Shown here: piece by piece, positions 35,083-47,600 of the stretch
How the letters are laid out: every line of letters starts with the position of its first letter
Numbering within the stretch: position 1 is the first letter of the stretch
DNA from: Lathyrus oleraceus
Taxonomy: Eukaryota; Streptophyta; Magnoliopsida; Fabales; Fabaceae
Length of the DNA: 64,000 nucleotides
NCBI RefSeq assembly: GCF_024323335.1
Contig: NC_066579.1
Location: forward strand, 250,721,575 to 250,785,574
Direction of reading: 5' to 3'
The notes under the pieces: model-generated
The model's database searches: none
What the model was told of the DNA's origin: nothing
The model's input: only the letters and a program-made list of their open reading frames with translations
Program-made: the position numbers and the translations under genes

Positions 35083-36227
35083 TGTAAGACCCCAATTTTT
35101 GCCCTAAGATCCCTCATGGCATCATATCATATCATATCATGGCCTCAAGGATCATTGCATACCCTAGCTTTCCTCCTAGTGGGTGGGTGTTTTGTGAGTG
35201 TGGTTCTTGATCACCAAGCATGTATTGCATTTGTATATCATTGCTTTTCATTTGTTTACTAACCAAAAGTACAAAGATATTGTCATCTAACCTTGTTTCT
35301 TGCAGCTGAAGCAATCATCAGTCAATCAGTCAAAATCAGGCCTTGAGCAATAGATGGTGACCATTCTTGAAGAATTTGGGCACCATGATCATCCATGAGA
35401 GTTCATATAACTTGTGATATCATTTGGAATCAAGATCTCAATTGAAAGAGGCTTGAAATTCATCAGAACATGGCCCAGTCATCCAAAACCCTAGAAAAGT
35501 CAACTGTGGTCAACTGTGGTCAACTGTGCATTTAATCAGGAATTGGAAGGTGTGAGATGGTTGGAAAGGTCTCATTCATGTCCATATAAGCCTCATTTGG
35601 CATTTCAAAGATCAAGGTTGAAGGATTTAAAGTCAGACAAAAAGTTTCCCAAAATGGAAATGACCTGTAATTCTCACCTGCCCAAAATGGAAAGTTATGC
35701 TCCTCAAAATTACTTCATCATAAAAGCTTCAAATCAAAATTTGTCCAACATGAAAGTTGAAGATCTTGTTCTTGCCATTCCAAAAAGTCCAAGAACACTC
35801 AATTCCCATGTGTGGTTGACAAGATATGGTCAAATCATTTTTAGAAAATGCCCGAATTCAAAGTGGCATAACTTTCACATGGAATGGCCAAATTGGATGG
35901 TTCTTCTTTGAGCAAACCACATTTAACATGTACTTTCATAATCCATCATCACATTTTTCCAAAAACCTTCACATAAAAAGGTCATTTTTTAAGTGAACCA
36001 ATTAAAATGCAAGGGCAAAATGGTCCAAAACTCAAAGTACAAAGAATTTTGGCATGGGACCAATTCCAATAGCTTCTAAATGAAATTTGTGACTTGTTCA
36101 AATTGAAAAATCACTGTTACATTGCATGGAACTCTCCAAGGGCAAAAATGCCAAATTGCTTACAAGTGCACATTTTGCTAATTATCAAAAATTGCTAATC
36201 ATGATTAGAGTTGGGATTAAGAGCACA

Positions 36228-36235
36228 TATATAAG
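36228..36235 (+). promoter_or_regulatory. TATA-like box of LTR-F
   Basis: TATATAAG, 1.15 kb into the LTR, collinear with the LTR A box. Confidence 0.5.
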
Positions 36236-36623
36236 GCTAATTATAACAGAAACTCAAGGGGAATAATCACAATTTTCAGATCAAAGCCAAAAAAACTCTC
36301 CAATTCTCTCACTTTTTCTCCATTTTCACATAAGCATTTTTTCATCATTTCATCAAAATTCTCCATTGTTCTTGCAAGTTTTTGTTTGAATCTTCATGTG
36401 TAGGTACCGTTGAAGTTCTGTTCGAAGGAATTGAAGCAAGAAACCGCACCATTTCCAACTGTTGCAAAAGCTCATTCTCACATGGCAGCTGGTAAATCTT
36501 CATGATCCAAGCACTTGCGAGCTGATAATTCTTCATCATTCACCTCATACATCATCAATCGTGATCTGTTTTCAAGAATCGAGGCCAAAAACACACTGAA
36601 TCTCCAACTGCCACTCCAAGAAG

Positions 36624-38444
36624 GTGAAATCTCGAAACCTTTAATTCTTGAAATCAATGCATGGCTTAGATAGATCGTTGAACATAGATCATTCTGCAAT
36701 TTGAATCGCGCGATTCCGTTAAGTATAGAGCTAGATATGTTGATCTGAATATTTGTGTGTGGAACTTCTTTCGATTAGATCTTTTTGTACGTTAATCGTT
36801 AGACATTTTCGTGGCCATATTCATGATCTACACTGAGAGACGGTGAGAACGGTATATTGCTTGCGTATTTTCGTTGAGATTAGTTCGTAACCGTAGCTGG
36901 AAGGTGATGAACACGAACACGACGAAGAACACTCCAAATTCTGGAAATCCCGCGTGTAGATCCGTTTCCAGCCGTGACTTTTTCAAAAACTTGTTTCCCT
37001 CCCATACTAGCCAATGAAATGCGAACACGGCATTAATGAGCTACAGTACCGTTTTTGGCTTGGCTGGGAATGATTACCGTTACTGCCACTCACTTAATTA
37101 ATTCAATTAATTCATATAAATCATTAAATAATTATTCAATAAATATTAACAAATCTTATAAAAATCATATAAAATCCAATTTTAATCCAAATTAGATGGG
37201 AGTTTTTTTGTTAGATCCCAAATTTTCTCTAGAATTTTTTAGGCATAGTAGTGCAAGTTGTGCCTGGTAGAATTTTGGATTTGTATATTGATTCTTATCA
37301 TGTGTGACATATGTGTATGTTTTACCATTTTAATCACCAAATAATCATGCTAACTCCAAATTTCATGAAATTTCATATGATGATTCTTGACACATTCCTG
37401 GAGATTTTGGTATATAATTTGTAATTTTTGGATCTCTGGTTTGATAGATATGATTTATTCTTTTTGAGTGTGACAATATGTGTCACACTATGCTATGCTG
37501 AGTTCATGAATTATTTTTCCATGCTTCCCCTAGGCCTATGGCCCTGATTTTTTGCATGAGATACAATGTATATGTTAGGTTTCACCCTGAATTTTTGTGG
37601 ATTTAATTGATCCATTTTCTAATTGATTTGGACTTTTAATTGCTGTTTAGCATTTTTGGATTGTTTCTTGAGTAGCAAACTTACATGTCTTGTAAAATAC
37701 TCATCCCTTATCCTATGAATGTGAAAATTGGTGGAGTGTTTCTTAACATGTTTAGATTCAATTTGGCTTTGGTCCCATTCATTTCTAATTTGATCTCACT
37801 ATTTTACAATTGATTGAAGTTGGCACTCGTTTTGTGATCTAGTCTAGGTTGATTTTTGCATGCCTTGACATGTTGATTTAATTGACATAGTTCCACTAGT
37901 CCAAATTGCATGAAAATTGACATGTAGCTCATTGAATATGCCCTGTTTAGGATAGAATTTTTGTGGAATTTATTGAGCTGTTTTGATATTTGTTTGATTG
38001 TGATCTTGCTGTTTACTCATATGTGATCCATACTTGCTTACTTTGTCTTAGATTGTGCATAAAATGAAATTAGTGCATAGTTTGGATGTGAGACCAATTG
38101 GGATCTCTTCTTATTTGAATTATCTTGGTTTTGATCATGTTTCACTTGCTGTTTTAACATTTTTCCATCCTTTGGACCCTAGGCTTGTCCTAGTGGTCTT
38201 GTTACTCATGTTTGAGATTGACTTTGACTTTTCAGGTTAAGAAGCAAAGTACTTAAAAGGAATTAATGCAAGTTGAATTGTTTCATTTGACTATCGTGAA
38301 CTAACTTGTTTGTGTTGTAGGATGCTTGGTTCACTTGAGCTTTGTGCTATGCACATTATTGTTTGATTGTACAGTGCTTGTTGATTATTATGTTGTTGTT
38401 TTGAGTTAATGATTGGGATGCTGATTATATTTGATTGATTTCAG
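36624..38444 (+). other. Candidate intron in LTR-F
   Basis: Donor AAG|GTGAAA about 390 bp after the TATA-like box; acceptor GATTTCAG followed by GTACCCTTTAGTTGC. T-rich between. Confidence 0.35.
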
Positions 38445-38664
38445 GTACCCTTTAGTTGCTCAGTTCTCTTAAGAACTTGCATTGCTTTGCTTGTATAGCA
38501 TTTGCATTGAGGTAGACTCTCTTGTCTCCATGTAGTCTGGAAGACCTGGCTTGTTATTTAGCCAGGCAACTGTCTGAAGTCCTCCTTAAGAGGCAATGTT
38601 TGTGATTGTTTATGTTTGTCCCAAGCAGGAAAAGTCCTTTAAATAAGGCAATTGGTGGATATAA

Positions 38665-38683
38665 GAGATATGTAGCCTATCTC
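38665..38683 (+). other. Conserved LTR hairpin, copy F
   Basis: GAGATA-TGTAGCC-TATCTC. Two stem pairs differ from copies A/B/D/E and remain paired. Confidence 0.75.
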
Positions 38684-39142
38684 CCACTATTCTGTGAGTC
38701 TTCTCCTTGCTCTCATTTCATGGTTGTAGCATTGAGATCCAAACCCAAGATCTATCGAGTCTAAAATGTGGAGAGAGTTCCATCTTTCTGAACTCCCACA
38801 CCTTCTGATATTCAATACTCTCTCTGACCAGAGATAAGAGTGATGAGGCACACCCCTCATATCCTTTCATCTGCTTCACCTTAGCCCCTCAATGGCAAGG
38901 TTAAGAGCAACTTTAACCCTATTCCAGTTGGCTTTAATGCCTCACCTTTTGCTTGAGCCTCATTGAATGGTTATAGTGTGTGCTACTTGAATTTATGTGA
39001 TTGATTACTTGATTCATTTATACATGATTACTTGATTTGCCACTATGCATTTACTATCATTGATTGCCATTGTGCATTTATCATCCTTATTTGCCATTAG
39101 TGCATGATCATTTCATTTGTCTTTGTGACACATTGTTGTTTG

Positions 39143-39665
39143 CCCATGGAGGATACAATCGTAAGACCATGTAGATTGGCGTTTGTTCCCATGATATGGA
39201 AGGGATAGAGTGTAAGACCTCATTGGTCACTCATATCTTCTTTTGCTCATTACTTGATACACATTGATGTTGTATGTGAGGATTCATTGTAAGTCCCTGT
39301 GATGTGGAATTTGTATTCCTAGGATCATACTGTGGAAGTTAGAGTAAGCCCAGATAGATTGGCATTTGACATCCATTGTTTTGCAATTTTGTTTGTTTAT
39401 GTGAGGATGCAATTGTAAGTCCCTGTGATGTGGCATTTGTATTCCTATGATCATGTGTAGGAGATTGGTATAAGCCCATTTAGTGGCATCCGGTATCCGC
39501 TTCTTTCTTTTGTTCATTTGCTTGAGGAGATTAGTGTAAGACCATCGAGTGGCATCTGACATCCATATTTGTTTTAGGAGATTGGTGTAAATCCATATAT
39601 TGGTATCCGGTATCCGCTTTTGTTGTGAGATTGGTGTAAGACCATTGAGTGGCATCCGGTATCAC
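39143..39665. repeat. Degenerate tandem array in LTR-F
   Basis: Units of about 130 bp (near 39280 and 39400) and shorter ones (39510-39665) are built on a core resembling gtaagaccatNgagtggcat followed by ccggtatccgct. Related to the small array in LTR C. Confidence 0.75.
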
Positions 39666-40659
39666 CTTATTTGTTTATTCCATATTGCTCATTGCCTATT
39701 CCTAAGGACACACTTGAATCATCTTCTATATGATTTCAAGAGGTGAACCCTTCTAAGAAGTTTTACATTACATTTACCATTCATCCCATTGTGTCCTACC
39801 TTTTCACATATGCTTTAAAAAACTTGAAATAAGTGTTGTGCAAACATTCTCACTTCTTTCCAAATTAGAAACTTGGACCTTAAGTCCATGATTTTCCAAA
39901 CTTCATCTTTGTAAATACTTCATTTTGAATTGACTTTAATCATACTTTGACCACATTTTGTAAATAATCCAAATCAATTAACTTCACCCACTCAATTTTT
40001 TTGTGGCTTTGTCCATGCTTGCTAAGTTTTCATGCATTAGCCGTAGGTTTGATTTATCCTAGTTGGTTGATGTTAACCTCACCTATTTGTCCTTAGTTGA
40101 TTGAATTGTAAGTCTTCCTCGCTTATTATAGGGTTAACCCCTCACTAGCGAGTGGAAGCTTTTCTCACATGGTGGACTTGTTTCAGAAGGTTGAGTTTTC
40201 TCCCGTGGATAACGTAAAACCTTAGTGCTTGTGTTTTAAAATTGAACTCACTAATTTTTGGAAATCTTTTAGCCGAACTACGGCGTTTTGATCCTTACCT
40301 TTGATGGAAGGTACGTAGGCAACGGGTTCATCCGTTCAAACATAAAAATAATTAACTTGTATATTCTTTTCTCATCATCCCATTCATGTTTGCACAATAT
40401 GTCAAAACAGATAAACATTTTTATACAACAAGTGTGAAAAGGGCTCCCTAGGAGTACCTAGGACGTGATGGGTGCCTAACACCTTCCCATTGTGTAATTT
40501 ACCCCTTACCCCGATCTCTGATCTTTTTCATTAGTTTTCTACGTGTAAAACTTCTTAGGTTTTTGTTCGCTTTTTAACCAGTCCTTAGGATAAATAAAAG
40601 TGCGGTGGCAACTCGATTCATTGTATAGCGACGAATATAGCGACGAATACACCGCTACA

Positions 40660-40664
40660 GTATC
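40660..40664. repeat. Target-site duplication of LTR-F (right)
   Basis: GTATC. Confidence 0.93.
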
Positions 40665-40909
40665 AGCAAAGAATGAAGAAAGCTTTTGATAAGAAGGTCA
40701 AGCCTCGTGTGTTCCGAGAAGGTGACCTCGTGCTCAAGAAAGTCTTGTCTTTCGCACCCGATTCCAGGGGCAAGTGGACTCCAAACTATGAGGGTCCATA
40801 TGTTGTTAAGAGAGCCTTTTCAGGCGGTGCTATGATACTTACAACTATGGATGGGGAGGATTTCACTCGTCCTGTGAATTCAGATGCAGTCAAGAAATAC
40901 TTCGCCTAA
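40665..40909 (+). pseudogene. pol: Pol of Ogre-A, C-terminal end of integrase
   Basis: Continuation of the integrase after LTR-F, in the matching frame. It contains the GKWTPNYEGPYVV motif typical of the C-terminal domain of plant Ty3/gypsy integrases and ends at TAA 40907-40909. Collinear with the end of Ogre-E pol. Confidence 0.9.
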
Positions 40910-42783
40910 AATAAAAACAGAATAGCTCGCTAAGTTGAAAACCCGAAAGGGCGGCTTAGGAAAAAAATGAGCGTCTCGGTGGATTGAAAACCCGAAAGGG
41001 CGATCCAGGCAAAAGTTAGAGACATAAAAAATGAATATATGCATCCCGCTAGATTGAGTACTTCATCCTGGGGCAATCTAGGCAAAAATTAGGGATTTGG
41101 CAAGTAACTGCATCCTGACAAGACTGTGTTCTACAACTGTCATCCATCAGAGATTCTTGTTCATTCATCGTCAACCAAAGCTTCGAATACATCGAATTCA
41201 GAATTGGTGGAGAAATGGTCATTATGTTCAATGTAGCCCTTTTCCAATATATATCACCAATTTCAAATTTGTAAAGATCTATGGAGTCTTGCCATTTGGA
41301 GGCTACCATTCCATCAAATGAATTTGAGATTTTATCCAATTATTTACACTCTTATTTGTTTCTATTCAACAAATGTTTTGCATGTTTTAATTGAGAAAAT
41401 ATCATTGTTTTGAAAAATGAATTTTTCACAAATTGTTTTCAAACAAAGTGAACATTCACAATGATGAAAAGATACTTAGGAGATCCTCAGTGCTCTCCCA
41501 AGGGTGGTATGATTTCCAACAGGGTAAGACATTTGTTCATATCCCTGGCATGACTGTATCCTCTTCCTCTGGAACCTTTTATGGTTTCTCCCGAGCAGAG
41601 TGCTTGTTGAGGTTATTCACCTCCCCTCCCTTCAGCAGAGCAGTGGTCTTCCCTCCTCAGCATATGTGTTCCTCTTTGGAAAGTTTGGTACTTGGTGTTG
41701 GATCACCAGATTCCCCTTATCTCCCTCAGATGAATCCCCAGCGGAGTTGTTGGTGTGATGGATTTTATCTGTGATGATATTATCCCCTGCAGAGATATTG
41801 TTGTTTCCTGGTATCTCTGATCCCCAGTAGAGTTGTGGGTATGGTGGATTTTATCTGTGTTGGTTCATCCCCGAGTGGTATGCTTGTTAAGATGTTCACC
41901 ACTCTCCCCTTCAGCGGAAGAGCGATTCTTTCTCCTCAGCAGGTGTGATTTCCTTGGTGAGTTCGGTACTTGGTGTTGGATCACCAGATTCCTTCATTTC
42001 CTCAGATAGATCCCCAGTAGAGTTGTTGGATTTTATCTGTGGTGATGTTATCCCCTGCAGAGATTGTTGTTTCCTGGTATCTCTAATCCCCAGTAGAGTT
42101 GCTTGTGTGGCAGATTCTACCTGTGCACTGAACTCCTTTTCCCAGCCGAGACTGATGATCCATCCCTGCAGAGATGTTGTTGTCTCTGATCCCTGGCAGA
42201 TTGTATATTCTCCGGCGATCCTGGCTTTCTCTCTTGAGATGTAGTACCGGGTGGTTGATTCCTGGACCTGCGTGTGTTAGATATGTCTGTTTGTCAGCAT
42301 TCATCATACATAAATCACGCATATACATGCATAATTATAACATTAAGATATTCATGTTGCATTCTTTGCCATATATCGTTGTTTGTTGTCTCCTGCTATT
42401 TGGTGATATATATTTCCCCAAGCAGATGTGTGTGTCTGATCTCTCAATATAGAGTCAGCCCCTTAAGCAGAAAGTGTTTATCTTTCCTGCCATTTCCGCA
42501 CTGAGTTATATCCTCGTGGACGACGGTTGTTTCCGCTTCCTCCCAACACATATATTGGGATGGGTTCCCCTATTGAGTTATATCCTCATTAGGATGAGTC
42601 TCGATTCAGTTTGCCTTTTTGGTTTGATCCTAAATTGGCCTCTTGTGACTGTCTCTGGTGTTTCCCTGTGGTATTTGAATAATTGCTCAGTAATTAATAA
42701 TTATTCACCTTATCCTCATCGGAGTTTGTGGTTTTCTACCCTTATACCGGTAGTTGTAAACCCTATTTTCCTCCCTTTGCAGA

Positions 42784-43640
42784 GTTAACCATTGTTGTTC
42801 ATCCTAGTTGATAACGGTTACTCTTCTATGGTCTTCTACCCAGTATCCGGTAGATGTAATCCCCTCCTTGGTGGTTATCTTCATCCAGTATTCGATGTTG
42901 ATATTCCCTCTTTTTCCTGGGTAATTGCCTTGCGCTCGCAATTTATCCCCAGCGAGTCATCTTTCTTCTACCCTGTTGTTGGTGACGATTGTTTCTCCCT
43001 TGATTGGTCATCATTATATACCTAGTTTTGGTATCCCAATGCCTTTCTTTTCGGTTGATTTATCCTTTATTAACCCAGTAACCGGTTGTGGATAATCTTC
43101 CATGCGAGTATATTATCTATGTTCCGACGGTAATAGATAGTATATCTCATGCACTCTTCGGTCGAAGCCTTTTGTTCTTCCCCAGTTGAGTAAGATTCAT
43201 TTCCCCTTTGCGGAGTTAACCATTTGTTGTTCATCCTAGTTGATGACGGTTACTCTTCCGTGGTTTTCTACCCAGTATCCGATAGATGTAATCCCCTCTT
43301 TGACAGTTGTCATTATCCAATATTCGGTATTGATATTCCCTCCTTCTTTTGGATAATTGCTCTGATTAAGCAATTTTATCCCCAACGGGTCCTCTTTCAT
43401 TTACCGTTTGCCGGTGATGTTTGTTGCTCCCCTTGATTGGTCATCATTATATACCTAGTATTGGTATCCCGATGCCTCTCTCTGTCGGTCAATTTATCTT
43501 TTATTAACCCAGTAACCGGTTGTGGATAATCTTCCATGCGAGTATATTATCTACGTTCCGACGGTAATAGATAATATATCTCATGCACTCCTTGGTCGAA
43601 GCCTTTTGTTCTTCCCCAGTCGAGTAAGATTCGTATCCCT
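42784..43640. repeat. 431-bp tandem duplication in Ogre-A 3' UTR
   Basis: Two copies, starting at the gttaacc motif at 42784 and at 43215. They are alike throughout, including the shared segment with the GCGAGTATATTATCTA motif (near 43106 and 43538). Confidence 0.88.
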
Positions 43641-44080
43641 GTTTTGGAATCGAATGTCCATCCCATAATTGAGTTTGCGTTTTGCCCTTTTTTTGGATGA
43701 TGAGTGTTTTGGGAATATTCCCCAATTCACGATTTGGTTGGTCACCTATTATATGCCCAGTAACCGGTATCCCTGGTGTTCCTTCCTTCTGCTCCCTATT
43801 ATGACCTTGGTCCCCTGTGGAGTCAGATTTTCCTGAGTTGAGATATACCTTTTTAGGTCTTCCTCAGATGATTTGGTTGATTGATATCTCTCACCCTTAT
43901 ACCGGTCTTAGATATTCATTCTTCCCGAGCTTGTTATTCTCTCACCCTTATACCGGTGATCAGATCACATTGTCTCATTGAGCTTGTTACCCAGTAACCG
44001 ATAACACCTCATCCCGTTGCTTCCCCAGTAGAGTCTTTTTAAGACATCCTCAGCGAAGTCCCTTAGTGGATTGTTTTTGT

Positions 44081-44267
44081 CCGGATTTTTATCCGAAGTA
44101 TCCATTGCCGATAGTTTTGCTGTGTTGGCATATTCCCCAATACATGCATTTTCCCCAGCAGGGATATTTTGTTCAAATCTTTCCCCAACCTGAGTCCGGA
44201 TTTTTATCCGAAGTATCCATTGCGGATAGTTCTGTTGTGTTGGCATATTCCCCAATACATGCATCTT
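44081..44267. repeat. 117-bp interval tandem repeat
   Basis: A block of about 70 bp beginning ccggatttttatccgaag occurs at 44081 and again at 44198. Confidence 0.88.
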
Positions 44268-44619
44268 TGAGTCAGCTCGATGTCTTTCCAATGGATTTAT
44301 TCCCTTTGGAAACTCTTTTCCCCAACTTTGAGTCGTGACCTGCTTGCGCAATTTTATCTCCTTTTCTATCCCCATAAGAGTCCCCGGTAGTGTCTCTTCC
44401 CCATAGAGTGGATAACTCATAGGGATTATCAAATTTCTCCGGATGATCTTTTCTTCTTTGTGGACACATATCCCCACAGAGTTTGTTTGTTTTCCATACA
44501 TACATTTGCATTATGAGGTCTCTTAGGGACCAAAATTTGTCTCTTTGTTATTATTTAAGCCCATTCTACCTCGTCGAGACGGAGATTTTAACCTTCACTT
44601 CTCCGGCTAGAATGACCTT

Positions 44620-44630
44620 AAATAGGGGCA
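44620..44630 (+). other. Polypurine tract of Ogre-A
   Basis: AAATAGGGGCA just before TC and the 3' LTR start. Position and composition fit the plus-strand primer. Confidence 0.75.
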
Positions 44631-44632
44631 TC

Positions 44633-47600
44633 TGTAAGACCCCAATTTTTCCCCTAAGATCCCTCATGGCATCATAACATTGCATTGCATAGCCTCAAGG
44701 ATCATTGAGCATCTTGGCCCCCTTTCCCTTTGGTTAGGGGTCTCCTGTGAGTAGTTTGAGATCACCAAGTATGCTTGAATTGTATATCATTTCTTTTCTT
44801 GCTTTATTCACTAACCAAAAGCACAAAAATATTGTCACTAACATCTTTTGTTGTAGCTTAAGCAATCACCAGGTCAAGAGCTTCAAGAAGATCCTTTGTG
44901 CAAGAGATGAGGTATTTTTCTTGGGATGAGGATCACATGATTATATATAAGGAGCTTACATGAGCTAGGGTTTCATTTTGAAGCAATTTCATCAAGTGAT
45001 AAAGGCTCAAGTTCATCAAGACATTTCAAGGTAATCTGAGGACCAAAAAGTCAACTGTGTAGTCAACTGAGGGCTATGAGGCGGGGAAATGAGTTGAGAC
45101 ACCTCAATCATGTTCAAATGAGGTCTATTCTTCATTCTAAACTTCCATCTTGAAGATTCAAAGGTCATGGCAAAAGTTACTAAAAATGGAAAATGACCTA
45201 TAATTCAAAGTTTCCAAATTTGGCAAGTTTTTGGTCCACATTCAACTTGACTTGTCAATGTCAAAGAAGTTTTAAATGTATTTTTGGTGAACATGAAAGT
45301 TGTAGATCTTTGTCTCCCCTTTCCAAAAAGTCCTAATTCATGTCCATATGATGAATGGTTGAGAAGTTATGATCATTTGATCACAAGGTGTGCATGGAAA
45401 TTCAAAATGGCATAACTTTTGATACAATGCTCCAATTTGGTTCATTCTTTTTGCAAAATGCTCCTCATGTTCAAGGCATCTCAAATTTACATCATTTGGC
45501 TCAATTTTGCAAAGGAATCATGGCTTGTATTCTCACTATTTCACACATGTGCATTTTGAAGAAAATATTCATTATTCATTTTTGGCTTAAGGTGCAAGCA
45601 AATTAATCACCAAATCATGACCATTGGATGTTTTTAAGTGGATTGGAAGCCTAGCATGGGACTGTACACGTGGATTATGGCTTTGTGAGCTTCATTTGCA
45701 TTTTTGCATATTGCTTCATAACTCCTTAATCTTGATTAACCATTGGCTTAAGTGATCAGCAACATCATTAGCATGGGATATAAAAGCTCAAACCCTAATC
45801 ATAACTGATAACAAAAGCATTTTCAGATCTGAAATTTGAAACTCCCTCCAATTTTCTCTCACTTCGAATTTCATTTTTCTCCACACAAACACCAAAAATT
45901 CTTGCAGATTCTTGATCATCATGATTCATTGAGCAAGAATCAACCATTGTTTTGAGCAATTCAGCTAGGTTTCGAGCAGTTCATGTGTAATCTCATGTTG
46001 ATGGAATTTGAAAATTGAAGAAGATTTAAGTGGTTTCAACTGATTCTCTTTGCACAAAGCTTCAAGGCAAGGTCAAAGGAGTAGATCTGGAGCACTAGAG
46101 CTTGAGAGATCGTGAATTCAAGAATCTCCAATTTCAGGTGAGTTGAAATTCATCCTCTCCTTTTGCTGTTTTATGTTCATAAATGTGTAGATCCTGTTGT
46201 GTAGAGCTCGTACATGTGTTTAGAATTGATTTTGGTTAAGTATTGAGCATGTATGGTTGACTGTAAGTTTTGATCATGAATATGTTTCTCTTCGATCTGG
46301 AAAACCTGTTGAGAATTAGATGAAATTATTGCATATTTGGAATGTACATGGAAAACTGGTTCGAATGATGTATGCATCTTGAATTTCTAGAAATTTTTGG
46401 TTGTCGCCGCCGTGCTTGTTGTCGGGGAAGACGACCGGAGACTGTAGCTCCGGCGTCTGTAATTCCTAGGGTTTGTGTGACGTGTTTGCCATGTGTGCGC
46501 CATGTATGCGCTTGCGTGTGTGTTCGATTGGATATGAATTGTTTGACTGGCCACGCGAGCGTTGAACTGCTGACCGTGCATGCTGACTATTAAATGAAAC
46601 GCGACGTTTTGGTAGTTTGAACCTGGACCACTGATTGCCATGCGCGCCATATCTGATGGCTCATGTTTTTTCTGGATTATTTTGAATATTTGTTTTCCCC
46701 TCCATTTTCCTTTTTATGTTCAATTATTTTGCTTGTTTTGAAAAATTCATAAAAAATAGAAAAATGATCCATATTAATCCCAACTTTTTTTCATAGTTTT
46801 GTTTTGATGTCTAGTTTTTTATGGTATTAATTTTGTGAATTGTTGATGGCTGGATTTTTTATGTGTGATTTTTGAATATATGCTATGCCAAATTGATCAT
46901 GTGCATTTTATGCTTTGTGAAATCCTCATTGTTGAGCCATTCGATCCCATTTTTTGTGTGCATGATGTTCATACATGATGTGAATTTTTGGTCACTGGTT
47001 TGGAATTTTTCTCATATGCTATCATCATTTTTGACACATCGAGAAAAATGTGACAATTTGTGTCACATTTTTTGCATTGAATTGTTGCATTTTTGTTCAT
47101 ATATCATTTTAACCTTTCTAGATTTGATCTTTTGCATATTGATTGTTCATGACATGATAAACTTGAATAAAAAATACCAAAGCCATTGCATGCATTTCTG
47201 ATTTGATGTGAATTTTCCAAGTTGGAAGTTCATTTTGTGCACATTTTTTTGTCCTTGCATGACATAGATCATTTGAGACACTTGCTTATTGATCTGATGC
47301 TGGTCCTTTTGAGGACATTTTGTGACATGTTTGAATGTGCATTGTGTAAAAGATTGGGTTCTGTTTTGATCATTTGACTTAGTTTTGAATCTAGTCTTTG
47401 CACTAGTATTTTGTACATAAACTAACCTTGTTTTGTGTTTCAGGTTTGGACATTTAGCATTGATGGTTGATTTGTTCTCACTTTGTGAGATGCAAATGAT
47501 TTGAGTCCTAACTTGTGTTTGTTTTGTAGGATTTTAAGTGATGTGCTTGAGCTCATGAGTTCATTTGAATGCTTGGGCATTGTTCATTGGATTGTGTAAT

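Larger units (their letters stand above)
35083..40659 (+). mobile_element. Solo LTR-F (5577 bp) inserted in Ogre-A pol
   Basis: Begins TGTAAGACCCCAATTTT and ends ACCGCTACA like LTR A, but has diverged and is longer. No PBS or coding region is associated, and it is flanked by GTATC repeats, so it is the product of LTR-LTR recombination of a full element. It holds TATATAAG (36228-36235), a candidate intron, the hairpin, a tandem array (39143-39665), GGGTTAACCC (40131-40140) and a PBS-like motif (40606-40615). Confidence 0.93.
40910..44619 (+). other. 3' untranslated region of Ogre-A
   Basis: About 3.7 kb without a conserved frame. It begins with two short repeats containing GAAAACCCGAAAGGGCG (near 40940 and 40988). 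Most of the rest is built from degenerate tccccagYRgagttg motifs (for example 41735, 41821, 42011, 42087 and 44022) plus larger tandem duplications. The motif is complementary to the PBS of the element. Confidence 0.8.

Noticed and set aside
39284..39655. 123-codon minus-strand open frame with repeated peptide units
   Set aside because: It is the reverse reading of the tandem array in LTR-F. The peptide repeat follows from the DNA repeat, and there is no homologue in the other LTRs.
41735..42101. Fragments matching a tRNA 3' end, possible tRNA pseudogenes
   Set aside because: Only about 13-15 bases match, and no D, anticodon or T arms are present. They are short motifs complementary to the PBS.
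43965..44501. 178-codon minus-strand open frame
   Set aside because: It lies in the repeat-built 3' UTR of Ogre-A, antisense to the transcript. Composition follows the 117-bp repeat.
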